The notes beneath the pieces are model-generated. The model was not told where the DNA came from, searched no databases, and worked only from the letters and a program-made list of their open reading frames with translations. Positions 45,720-55,857 of a stretch of 64,000 nucleotides of DNA are shown one piece after another (the stretch's first letter is position 1; each line of letters starts with the position of its first letter). The stretch is from NCBI GenBank assembly GCA_963693085.1, contig OY856409.1, positions 1,337,800,915 through 1,337,864,914 on the forward strand. The letters are read 5' to 3'. A program made the position numbers and the translations under genes. Source of the DNA: Alisma plantago-aquatica (Eukaryota; Streptophyta; Magnoliopsida; Alismatales; Alismataceae).

Positions 45720-45835
45720 AATCATACTAACGCTTATGCGTTATTTTTTGCTATCTTCTTTCCGATGCTCGATCTGGACGCCCTGGCGAATCTGGATGCG
45801 TTTCTTCAATCTCAAGTATTCCCTCCCACCATTTT
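45720..45835 (+). other. Possible first coding exon with splice donor
   Basis: After a pyrimidine-rich leader, ATGCTCGATCTGGACGCCCT opens a 17-codon frame (MLDLDALANLDAFLQSQ) starting near 45762 and running into CAAG/GTATT-like sequence, a plausible splice donor. Downstream DNA is AT-rich, as expected of an intron. The product is not recognised, and chance cannot be excluded. Confidence 0.3.
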
Positions 45836-48800
45836 CCTAAAATTAGCTTCGTACATAGTGTAAAGATTTCAATGTATGTGTGTCATTTTGTGTGAAATAT
45901 AAATTGTGGTGAGACCGTGGATTTTCCAAGACAATGTGTGTTGTTTTTTAAATGAAAACTTGCCGAACACTATTTTTCTTTTTCGTCTTGAAACATGGCT
46001 TTTAAGGTCATTTTATTCATTTGAGCTTTGCTGTTTATGGATACACACATCTTTCAATTAATTTGTTTGATAGAAATAGCCAAAGTCTCATGAGCTTTGA
46101 TGTTTATCGAGACACACATCCTTGAATTAGTATTTGTAGACTACATTTTATTCCACTTTTACTAGCAAATTTAATCTCGAAAATCATATCTAATTTTTAA
46201 CTAAAAATAGTAACCATTTATTCAAAAATCATAATGATTGAATAGATTTGAGTTAAAATTATACATTATCCCTAAAAATGATGTTGTTTTTAATATTCAC
46301 TTCATTTTAGTCAACATCAATTTCTCTGCAAATAGTGGATTTTCATATTAGTTTTAATAAAGATTATTTCATATTTATATGACTAACAAATTATTTAAAA
46401 AGTAATGTGCTTGTACAAATTAGGGGTTCAATGTCTCCCACCACAAACTGACACCCTTTAATATGAATATGAGTGATGAGTTTGGAAAAGGTTATATATT
46501 TCCATTTTAGATCTATACCAACCCAAACATAGAGGAGCACATTGTGCTACATCGATTAGCTCATGTTGATGAATTTAAAAACTGGTTTATAGAATTTAAA
46601 TACATGTAAAGGCTATATCTCCTTCATACATTTGTATTTTATTATGTAAGCCATGATTGCAAAAGAAAATCTAAAATCTCTGCATGTAAAAATTAAGGTT
46701 GCAAATTGTAACATGGTTAATATTTTCTTGTTAATTTTATGTGATAATAATATATATCACTCTCATATATTTATTCTTCTTGATACATATATTTTCTTGT
46801 TACTGTTATGTGATAACAATATATATATCAACTTGTTTATTTTGCTAACAAAATCTCTATCTATAAAGCTCGTTAATCACTAAAAGCCATGGTATAGTTT
46901 GGTAATGGTTGATCGTTGTATCATTTTGGATTTGCATTTTTGGAAATATTTTGCTTCTCAGTCTTCATTATGTGATATAGCATAAAAAGGCTTTATGATA
47001 AATGTGCAATGAAAAAGCTGATGCAAAGCTAAAGAAGAGTAGAATTGATTGATGTCCATGCTTGGATGACAAATATTATAGAGAAATCTTTGGTCATCTT
47101 GAAAATAGAAGACACTTGTGATTGGGTTTTTTTTCATATAGTATGTCAATATGCATTTATTTTTTCCCTATATTCCTGTTCGTGGCTTTTAGGGCCATTT
47201 TATTCATTTGAGATTTAATGTTTATCAAGACACACATCTTTACATTAATTTCTTTGATGGAAACATCCTTCCATTTTTTCAAAGTCTCATGGTCTTTGAT
47301 GTTTATCGAGACACACATCCTTGAATTAGTTCTAGACACCACTTTGTTCCACTTTTACTAACACCCTTTAATATGAATATGAGTGGTGAGCTTGGGAAAG
47401 GTTATATATTTCCATTTTAGATCTATAACAACCCAATCATAGAGGAGCACATGGTGTTACATAGATTAGCTCATGTTGATAAATTTAAATATTGGTTTAT
47501 AGAATTTAAATACATAGAAAGGATATATCTCCTTTATACATTTGTATTTTATTATGTAAGCCATTATTGCAAAAGAAAATCTAAAATCTCTACATACGAA
47601 AGTTAAGGTTGCAAATTGTAACATGGTTAATTTTTTCTTGTTACAAATTCAGGATGTTTAGCTGGGCTTTGGAAAGGGTACAAATTAGTTTACAATAATG
47701 GTTTGTCTCCCTTTGATTCGATCTCCCATTGTTGGGATCCAACAAGTAGGTTGTTGCTTCTTATTCTTCATCCATTGATGGATGGAAAGATTGCAAAGGG
47801 CGATTTATATATCCATATTCATTTTTTCATGTTCATGGCTTTTAGGGCATTTTATTCATTGTTGGCTTTTAGGGCCATTTCATTTTTTCCTATTAGTGGC
47901 TTTTAGGGCCATTAATTTCTTTGATGGAAATATCCTTCCATTTTTCCAAAGTCTCATGGGCTTCTTAGTCTTTCTAGACTACATTTTGTTCTACTTTTAC
48001 TAGAAAATTTAATCTTGAAAATTATATCTATTTTTTTAACTAAAAAATAGTAACCATTTATTCTAAAATCATAAAATGATCCTTATTAATCGAGGTAATT
48101 TTGTAATCCTACTTCAATAGGTTTAGATGGGAAGGTTTCTGTACAAATTTATAGATAATGTTGTAACTAATATTATGATGACATTTTTGATTTTTTTTCT
48201 TAGATATGACTTTACAGATAAGTCATATTGTGAAATTACTATTCTTCTTTCCAATCAGACACTTTCATGTCTTTCAATTTGATACATATTTATTCCTTAA
48301 TAATTATGATGCTTCTTTTTGAGGAAATTCATCTATGGTAAATTCTCTTTCGAATAGAGGATACTATCTTGATATTCTAAACTATGATTGTGAGTCATTG
48401 ATACATGTATATGTAGTGTGCAGTTGCTTTGGGAATATGTAACTATTTTTCCTAGGCTCATGATACATGTATGAGTAGTAATGGTTTATCTACCTTTGAT
48501 TCGATCTCCCATTGTTGGGATCTAAGAAGTAGGTTGTTGCTTTTTATTATTCATCCATTCATGGATGGAAAGATTGCAAAGGGTGGTTTCCCTTATATGT
48601 CCATACTTCATTTTTTCTTGTTCGTAGCTTTTAGGGTCATTTTATTCATTAGGGCTTTGATGTTTATCGTGACACATGTACATGAAAGATTTTCCTAAAT
48701 TTGTGTTAATGTAATTTAGGTCAGGTTTGACCCTGCAAGTTGTTTAGCTGGCCTTAAGAACCTGATTACTGTATTTCTAGAAACCATCTAAGTATCCATG

Positions 48801-48940
48801 TAAACCATCTAACTTAATAACTAGATTAATGAATCAATTATTTTATTTCTATGAGTTCTACCTATTAATAACCATCTAATTCATTATATATTTGAACTTA
48901 TTTAAAACACCCTCACTATCATTATATATTGCAGCACCGT
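45836..48940. repeat. AT-rich leader region made of shuffled internal repeats
   Basis: No gene. Three repeat modules alternate. Module 1 (TTTTATTCATTTGAG... TTTATCGAGACACACATCC) occurs near 46010, 47188, 47845 and 48628. Module 2 (ACCCTTTAATATGAATATGAG ... GCAAATTGTAACATGGTTAA) occurs at 46445-46735 and 47360-47645. Module 3 (TTTGATTCGATCTCCCATTG ... GGATGGAAAGATTGCAAAGG) occurs near 47710 and 48490. Frames 47703-47906 and 48471-48698 are the two copies of module 3 and are probably chance. The modules may be an intron or leader of the Myb-containing unit that follows. Confidence 0.6.
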
Positions 48941-48947
48941 TGTGAGT

Positions 48948-49298
48948 ATGTCTTCTACAGACCCCAATCTCTATATTGTATGGTGGAGAGAGTCTAATGA
49001 GGATCTAGTTTCATCGTTATGGAGGCAGTATGCCATATGTAGGTGTATTGATGGGAAGTTTACTAGAGACGCTTGGAGGAAAACACTATGTGAATGGAAA
49101 AATAGGATGGGGAGGCCAGACTATATGTTGGAATAGGTCAAAACTCGGTGGAAGAACCTGAAGAAGGACTTTGTCAAATTGAATCTTGTGACCAATAAGA
49201 GTGGCGTCAGGTGGGATGAGACTAGGAACAAGCCTAAGCTACCTCAAACTTTGGGGTGGAGGGAGAACCTTGCAATACATACAATAATAATACACTGA
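48948..49298 (+). pseudogene. Myb/SANT-like DNA-binding protein (Harbinger ORF1 type), copy 1
   Basis: Plus-strand phase from ATG 48948, with a TAG at 49134 where Gln (CAG) is expected. Residues: an N-terminal Trp-rich helix (YIVWWRESNEDLVSSLWRQY), KFTRDAWRKTLCEWKNR and, after the stop, VKTRWKNLKKDFVKLN and SGVRWDETRNK. This is the Myb/SANT-like domain that accompanies PIF/Harbinger transposases and binds the element ends. Acidic C-terminal segments can be followed at about 49490-49640 (EDEVVVELDASDTP) and 49711-49956. ATTGCAG just upstream could be a splice acceptor. It is probably non-functional because of the stop, unless that exon is spliced differently. Confidence 0.8.
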
Positions 49299-49449
49299 CT
49301 CAAATTTAATGTCCTTCATTTACATATAAATCTCCTAATAAAAATATTAATAATTAGGAAAATAATGATCTAGCCAGATTGATTAGCTAAACTTTTCCCC
49401 ACTACTACGACATTGAGTTAATGGAGGGGAGGAACATTGCTAGAGGCCA

Positions 49450-49956
49450 CCATGCAATGTCTTCTACAGATAAATAAATATTGTCTGATGTTGCCTCTGA
49501 GGATGAAGTTGTTGTCGAATTAGATGCTTCAGATACACCCATCAACTCAGAAAGAAACAGAGGGGAACCAGACATAGTCTATTCTGGAATGCAGAGTGAG
49601 GGTGAAAATGGAAAAATAGATAACTAGGGTATTGAGGCAAGGACTCCTCATGCCACAGGCGCAGGAAGCATACCCCAATGACACCATAGTGATACCTACT
49701 TTCTAATGAAGTGGTATCTGAATTCACACAGGTGTACGCAAAGGTACACAAGTTAGGCACATGTGTGGCCACTAGAGCCATTGAAAAAGAGGAGTTTAAA
49801 ATAATTTTGCAACATTTCAATGACACTTTCCCGGGTGCCCCTTCCCCTATTTTTACAACACTTGTGAATGCCATAAAGGAGTCAACAAATGGTAGTATCC
49901 ACCTCATCCTAACATATACCCGACACAAAATAACAATATGGTTGCAAGACCCGTAG
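49450..49956 (+). pseudogene. C-terminal part of Myb/SANT-like ORF copy 1
   Basis: Reading pieces include SDVASEDEVVVELDAS, QSEGENGKIDN and EFTQVYAKVHKLGTCVATRA, then EKEEFKIILQHFNDTFPGAP. The acidic linker followed by a helical tail is the usual layout of Harbinger Myb-like proteins. Frame changes and stops separate the pieces, so either introns or decay lie between. Confidence 0.5.
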
Positions 49957-50399
49957 GAAAGGTCCCTCGGTAGTATTGCAACACCATGACCTTACATGCC
50001 ACCCTCTTTTGTGCCATCTCACCAAGGATTTGCTTTGTAGTCCTCATCATTGAACTTCAACAACACATCAAGTATGTAATCCATGTGGTACACAAGAAGT
50101 GATGATGTTGGCACCGGTGGGAATAACATAGGCCATACAATATAGTAATTTACAAGGATGGTCATGGTTATGATTTGGTTTCCAATTTGTTCCTACTTTT
50201 AGTATATTAGAAATTTGTTTTATTGTAATATTTCCATGTTTGGGAACATCAAATCCAATTTGATTATTGTTTTAATAATTCATTCCCTTACGAACATTTG
50301 TTGCTTGTACCATTTCATACATATCTACTTTGTATGTAATTCTTTTTTTTACCTCTTTCATATTATGTTATGTTTGTTATCATTTGAATTGTAGGCATC

Positions 50400-51578
50400 A
50401 TGTATGATAGTGATCATACACAAATGATAAACATGATTACAAACATTTTGGGTATTGAGTCTGGTCCAACAAATCACATTATTGATGCAGTAGATGAATC
50501 AATAACGAACTCCATCATAGACGATGATTCCAATGATGATGAGATACAAACTCCAATACCTAGGTAAGTTAGTATTAGGAGTGTCCACCAAAAGGTTCTA
50601 GAAATCATAACCGACCATCAAAAGAGAGCATATGACCTCTACTGAATGATACCACATACTGTAATAGCCCTCATGGACAAGCTTGAGAGTCATGGCTTGT
50701 TACAAAGTAGTAGAGGCGTCTCATCAGTCGAGGATGTATGCTACTTCCTACAGATGGTTGGACATGACCATATAAATCGTGTTTTAGTTGAGGACTACAT
50801 TCACTTTGGTGAGAGCATAAGTAGAAAGTTCAATGAGGTATTGGATAGGGTGTGTACCTTGTGCCATGAATATGTTGTCATGCAAACCACAACCACAACA
50901 ACACATCGTCGTATATTGGAGAGCCCAAGGTTCTACCCTTACTGTGAGGTAATAGTTATTTGCTAAATTATAAAATAATTTTCAATTATCTTTGTACGTT
51001 GAATCTCAATTTTGATGTTCTAGGATGCCATCAGGAAAATTGATGAGACAAACATCCCAATTTTGGTGAAACACAATAATCAAAATCATTATCGAAATAG
51101 AAAAGGGATTGCCTCTTTGAATGTCATGGTTGTAGTAGACTTCTCAATGGAGTTTACAGATGTCCTGACTGGGTGGGAGCTCAACAACAGACCAAAGGGT
51201 CCTACAAGCAACAACTACCACATGCAGTTTTAGAGTACCCCCGGGAAAGTTTTACCTATTTGATGTTGGGTACGCCAACACTAGTCAGTTTGTTGCCCCA
51301 TATCACAACACAACTTACCATATCTCTGAGTATGAGGAAATAGACACCCATACAAAAACAAGAAGGAGATGCTCAACCATCGCCACACTCAATTACATAA
51401 TATTATAGAAAGAGCATTTGGTGTGTTGAAGAGGAGATTTTCCTACCTTAAAAAAGGGGTGACGTATCTCGTACATTCACAGTGTCACCTAATATTAGCT
51501 TGTTTTATCCTCTACAATTTTATATGTCACCAGAATGATGGTGATGTTATGATGGAGGAATCCCAAAACACGGTTTAA
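50400..51578 (+). pseudogene. PIF/Harbinger transposase (HARBI1-like, DDE_Tnp_4)
   Basis: Exon 1 is 50400-50948, the intron 50949-51023 (GT...AG, phase 0) and exon 2 starts at 51024. The N-terminal helix-turn-helix part has MIPHTVIALMDKLESHGL, VEDVCYFLQMVGHD, RVLVEDYIHFGESISRKFNE and VL. The catalytic part has KIDETNI (first Asp), NHYRNRKGIASLNVMVVVDF, then in another frame PPGKFYLFDVGYANTSQFVA (second Asp) and NIIERAFGVLKRRF (Glu), so all three acidic residues are still readable. Defects: TAA near 50562, TGA at 50643-50645 where Arg (CGA) is expected, a deletion of perhaps 15-20 codons near 51225, and two frameshifts. It would cut and paste the element at its inverted repeats with the Myb partner. 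Confidence 0.88.
50949..51023 (+). other. Spliceosomal intron of the transposase
   Basis: 75 bp, starting GTAATAGTT and ending GATGTTCTAG. It interrupts the frame exactly between Glu and Asp codons (phase 0), and the joined reading matches the family on both sides. Confidence 0.8.
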
Positions 51579-51818
51579 CATCTACCTTCCCAGGCAATGG
51601 GTTCGACCTGAGTTCACTACAACAAACAACTCCAGCCTATGCAAGGGAGGGTGATGTATTACGTGAAATAATTTTCAATTTAATTTGGGAAACTCATTGA
51701 CCTTACTTTGTACTTGTAATCATTTTTGTAGTATTTTTGAACTCATCTACCACTTGACATGTTCTCTAATCATCGTTAGGTTTGTTTTATACAATGTTTT
51801 TATGGCTCCTAATTAAAA

Positions 51819-52275
51819 ATGTCACATTATGCTTCATTAGGTTATCTTAAAATGGACAATGGAACACCATCATGTCCATGTGGTCTCAAATGCACCGTAC
51901 AAGTATACATGGATGGAACATATGTGGCAAATGGACGGTTTGAAGACAAAAACTCCCACAAGTTGTATTTTACATGTGGTAGAGGTCTTGTTCCAACCAG
52001 ATGTCATTTGATGTTGTCCTCACAACGAGTGCAACCTACTATGGTCAACCTTACTACAATTAGGGATGCACTAGTAAGACAACTTACTTATGCACGCAAC
52101 GAATGCAAGAACTGATCTGAACAATGCGTTTGTCTGTTTGACAAGAGCAGACATCGATAGGATAATAGTGGAAATTTCAACTCTGAGGAAGAGGCATCAA
52201 TATCTTCATGAACTACTTAACATACTGATCGATAGTGACTGTTTAACTGAGGAAGAGGGGTACAATACATTATAG
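51819..52275 (+). CDS. Small protein with GRF-like zinc finger and coiled coil, copy 1
   Basis: The open frame 51819-52115 has SCPCGLKCTVQVYMDG, NGRFEDKNSHKLYFTC and a following Cys (PTRCHLML). C-x-C-G, then NGR and Y-F-x-C, is the pattern of GRF-type zinc fingers. A +1 frame that overlaps its end (52090-52275) continues with NNAFVCLTRADIDRIIVEIS and TLRKRHQYLHELLNILID, a coiled coil that usually follows this finger in small plant proteins. A one-base frameshift or a splice would join them. There are no stops in either part. Function is unknown; such ORFs are common near plant transposons. Confidence 0.55.
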
Positions 52276-52419
52276 TTGTAATATAGTATGATCTATCCAA
52301 ATAAAATTCACTTGTATGTTAGAAAAATCACGTTGTCCTATCGAAATACTCTTCAAATTAGATTTGAAATCTATGTTTTGAACTCCACATTATGTTACTA
52401 ATCAAAAATTGTATTTTAG

Positions 52420-52921
52420 ATGTCAATGGATACATCTAAAGGTCTGAGGTGTCTTTGTGGTCTAGTTGCAGCTAACACAGAGGATGTAGGGTTATATGAC
52501 ATTGATATTATGAGTGAAAGGCCAGGCGAAATGTATTACATATGTCCTAGTAGTCAGGTGCGATAGTAAATCTATATACAATAAATTTCCCTTCCTAACT
52601 AGACTGCACATTCATTGTCATTTACTCAAACTTGGGAATACATTTTATGGAAAACACCAATGCATATACTTCCATTAGGTAGTTGATCTCCCACCAAAAA
52701 CTAAAACTTTGAAGGATGATATTACATTACTAACTGGGGAGTGCAAGTCAATGTGGGGCCAGGCGATGAACATGAATGACTTTGTTGAAATCCATCACAA
52801 CTCTGAAGATGTTTCCACCTCCAAAAAGTACAAGTATAAAGTTCTACAAACCTCTATTGACAAGATGGAGGAAACTTGTAGTCTTCTTTGGGACATGCCT
52901 TCATCTCCGATGACGCCATAA
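52420..52921 (+). CDS. Small protein with GRF-like zinc finger, copy 2, one intron
   Basis: ATG 52420 starts MSMDTSKGLRCLCGLVAANT, and then GEMYYICPSSQ, again C-x-C-G and YY-x-C. A GT...AG intron at 52558-52678 (121 bp, phase 0) joins it to VVDLPPKTKTLKDDITLLTG, and the frame runs to TAA at 52919-52921. The spliced frame has no internal stop, unusual for this window. The C-terminal half is charged and helical. The finger is shorter than in copy 1 and lacks a clear NGR word, so the class is less certain. Confidence 0.5.
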
Positions 52922-52980
52922 CATTGAATGGAAGAGTTAGATTTAGATTGTCCTATTGATTTAGATTGTCTATATTTGGA

Positions 52981-53252
52981 TGTTATTAACATTATAAACT
53001 TTCTTAATCTCATCGTAATGTTGTTTGAGTTACATTATAAGATTGCTTAATTTTATCGTAATGTTGTTGAATGTTTTATATCTAGACTGGATAGGAGGGT
53101 GTGTGTTATTCAAATTGGATGGTATTAATAGTATAAACTTTATTAATATCATCATATTGTTGTTTGAGTTACATTAAAGGTTGCTTATTTTTATCATAAT
53201 GTTGCTGAATGTTTTATGTCTAGACCAGATAGGAGGGTGTATGTTATTTAAA
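52981..53252. repeat. Tandem duplication of about 140 bp
   Basis: Two adjacent units, 52981-53120 and 53121-53252, share TTGTTTGAGTTACATTA, GTTGCT...TTTTATC and GATAGGAGGGTGTRTGTTAT. Related words recur near 53775, before Myb copy 3, so the unit may be part of a larger duplicated promoter-like block. Confidence 0.75.
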
Positions 53253-53351
53253 TATGAATAATCATATGATGTCTGCATAATTATGATATCCACCCTTACA
53301 TATGAAATATATTACACACAAAATTGGGCAACTCACGTTCCTGTTTACTTT

Positions 53352-53710
53352 ATGGCGTCCGGAGCAAGATCAGATCCTATTTGATGCCATGAAAAGTCAG
53401 TATGACATGGGGATATGTATCAATGGATTTTATACTCGAAGGCTTGGATGGAGACATGGAATGACATTCAAAACATAATGGGGATGCATTTCATATATTT
53501 AGACTAGTTTAAAACCCTTTGGAAGAATCTAAAGAAAGACTTTATCAGACAAAATTGTTTCCTTTTGGAAATTTATTTCCTCCTCATCCCTTAGAACAAT
53601 ATGTGATTCCCCCACGAGTTGCAGAACACTTAAAAATGTTGAAAACAACAACGAAGAGTTGCAGGAGTAGGTCATGAGGGCAACGAATGAAGTTGCAGGA
53701 ATACATCTTT
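53352..53710 (+). pseudogene. Myb/SANT-like ORF, copy 2
   Basis: It starts MASGARSDPI and needs frame changes. Readable words are AMKSQYDMGICINGFYTRR, AWMETWNDIQNIMGMHFIYL, FKTLWKNLKKDFIRQNCFLL and PPRVAEHLKMLKTTT. They match copy 1 at RDAWRKTL and TRWKNLKKDF in the same order and spacing. At least two frameshifts and several stops (TAG after LD where Gln is expected). The upstream DNA resembles that of copy 3, so the two arose by tandem duplication. Confidence 0.72.
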
Positions 53711-53952
53711 TTACTACTTTATGTATTCTCTATTTTTACTTCCTACAATCATACCCCTAAGTTTACTTGTTATTAAAGCTACATCATAAGCTTGCTAATT
53801 TATGTATGCTCTTTTTTATCATAATGTTGGTTGTTTATGGATTCACCAGATATATGCACATTAAATCTTTATATTTGATTATCATATTATGTCCGCACCA
53901 TTGTGAAATGAACCCTTACTATTGCAATATATTACATACATAATTTGTAATT

Positions 53953-54375
53953 ATGGCTGGGCAAGGAACGACGTTGGATGTTATATGGTGTACAAAGCAT
54001 GATATGATCCTCAAAGGTTTGATGAGAAACCAATATGACTTGGGGAGATGTGTGAATGGACTGTATACTACACATGCTTGAAGGGAGGTGTGGCGTAACT
54101 TTTGAAACATAACAGGGGTGCCTTACATATCTCTGAGAGAGGTGCAATTTGATGGCAATATCTCAGGAGAGAGTTCATTAGAGAAAATCATTTCATTTTG
54201 GGAACTTCTGTGCCTCCTTAGCCATTGGCCATGCAACACATCATTCTACATAATTTTGTGACGACTCATTGCACTTACCCCCCAGGAGTTGCAGAATACA
54301 TAAAAATTGTTAAAAACAACTATTATGTAGCTACATGATTAGGTGGTGAAGGCAACAAATGAAGTTGTAAGAAAT
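53953..54375 (+). pseudogene. Myb/SANT-like ORF, copy 3
   Basis: It starts MAGQGTTLDVIWCTKHDMIL and goes on KGLMRNQYDLGRCVNGLYTT, REVWRN, NITGVPYISLREVQF, then RREFIRENHFILGTS and PPGVAEYIKI. A TGA interrupts at THA-stop-REVW, where Trp (TGG) is expected, and another TGA follows Phe in RNF. It lies 601 bp after copy 2 and shares its C-terminal word PP-x-VAE and the EVV/NEVA tail, so it is a tandem duplicate with later insertion of about 70 bp. Confidence 0.72.
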
Positions 54376-54703
54376 AATTCATGACCTTTGGGACGTTCTT
54401 TTTTTGTAATGCATGCATTTAAAAACATACTTGATTTGACAATTATGAACACTAATTGTAAATTTTTGTGATTGTTAGTTCGTTACTATCACTATTTGGT
54501 GAAACAAGTACTTATTTGTAATTGTTTGCCAACCTTCATTTTTATAATGGTTATGGACCAATACATGTTGAAGTTTATATCAGATACACTAACTATTTAT
54601 TTCAATTTCTGTTAACTATTTTCCTAGTTTGTGTAACTTATTTTCATCCTTACTTTGTTGTTATCATAATTTGCTCAAACTTGTACTTATTTATTATGTT
54701 TTG

Positions 54704-55101
54704 ATGTCGAAGTCATTTTTAAAGTCACGCTCAAAGTTTAAAAAGATGTTGATGTCACATGCAAGGATAGAGAAATATGTAAATGAAAAACTTGTGTTCA
54801 AGAACAAGTGTTGCGAGCCTTCCCAGTCTCATTCCCGAAATATGATCCCAAAACAAAGCAACGATGGTGTCACTCACCCAGTTTGTCATCTACTGTTGTT
54901 GTTTGATTGGTTGAAAGATGACATCAAATAATAGGACAAGGCAACGTTGCAGAATGAGTGTCCTGTGTCATGGGACGAGTATGATGAGGCCTTAAACTGG
55001 GCCAACTGGGACGATCCTACCCGGGATCAACAAAAACCTACCTCCACACCTATGGGTAGCAAAGTGGATGGTCACCATCTTAGAATGTTTGTGGGTTTCT
55101 A
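54704..55101 (+). pseudogene. Unidentified basic ORF between Myb copies
   Basis: Phase from ATG 54704: MSKSFLKSRSKFKKMLMSHA and so on (75 codons, Lys-rich and Cys-bearing), then consecutive TAA TAG at about 54929-54934, then the same phase stays open with CPVSWDEYDEALNWANWDDP and GSKVDGHHLRMF to a TAG near 55101. The acidic, Trp-containing second part may be the tail of a Myb/SANT-like protein. No domain is recognisable with confidence. Confidence 0.4.
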
Positions 55102-55524
55102 GATCTAGGCAACTACCATGACCTGTTGCCCAGGGTACGTCGTTCCTTTTTTCAACTTCTCTCCCTTGGACCATGCCGCATTTGCCCAGTATCTAGACAT
55201 GATATTATCATTTTTTTGCAGTTTAAGTTGTGTTGTAAGCTATGTCATCTCTATTTGTGTGTAACCGTTACTTTTATACGTATTTGAATTAGAATATGAA
55301 TTTGATAATATTTGGTTTATTATAGTACCGTTAGTTGAACAAAGTTTCTTGTACCTTACATATAATTACATTTTATTATATCCTTTGTTGCGCATGTATC
55401 AAGCATCTATACTATTTTAAGGCCATTTCTATCACCTATTTTTTTTCTTATCGAATACATTGGATTCACTTCTGTCACCTATTTTATCATCGAATATATT
55501 GGTTTGATAAATTAATCTATGCTA

Positions 55525-55857
55525 CAGATGCTCTTGCACACAATGAATTATTTTCAATGGGATGACGAGTCAGATGCCACACTTGGAATAGTGTTGGGTC
55601 GTCAGTACTACTTGTAGCGCTTGCATAGTCCTCATGTACGTCAAGGTTGGTGAGATACCCTTGTTGAATTCCATACATTGACTGGGAGGACTGACATAAA
55701 CATGACTGTCTTTAAGGCAAGGTTGAAAGTTCTAAAAATTGTAGATGGAGTTCCACACACATTCTGGACTAGTCCCCGTACTTACCCACTAGTAATACAA
55801 CAACAAATTGATCAAGTGAGAAGCTCTCAACCATGTGCAATAACTAATAATTAGAGA
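55525..55857 (+). pseudogene. Myb/SANT-like ORF, copy 4
   Basis: It begins after TATGCTACAG, a possible splice acceptor. Readable in one phase: MNYFQWDDESDATLGIVLGR, QYYL, a TAG, RLHSPHVRQGW, a TGA where Arg (CGA) fits, DTLVEFHTLTGRTDINMTVF, KARLKVLKIVDGVPHTFW. It aligns with copy 3 (QYDL, then AWREVW, then FN-ITG) but is the most diverged and has lost WKNLKKDF. Only two stops break about 105 codons. Confidence 0.62.

Noticed and set aside
47703..48698. Two hydrophobic plus frames (47703-47906, 48471-48698) as related small genes
   Set aside because: They are alike only because both lie in repeat module 3; start contexts and ends differ, and there is no domain.
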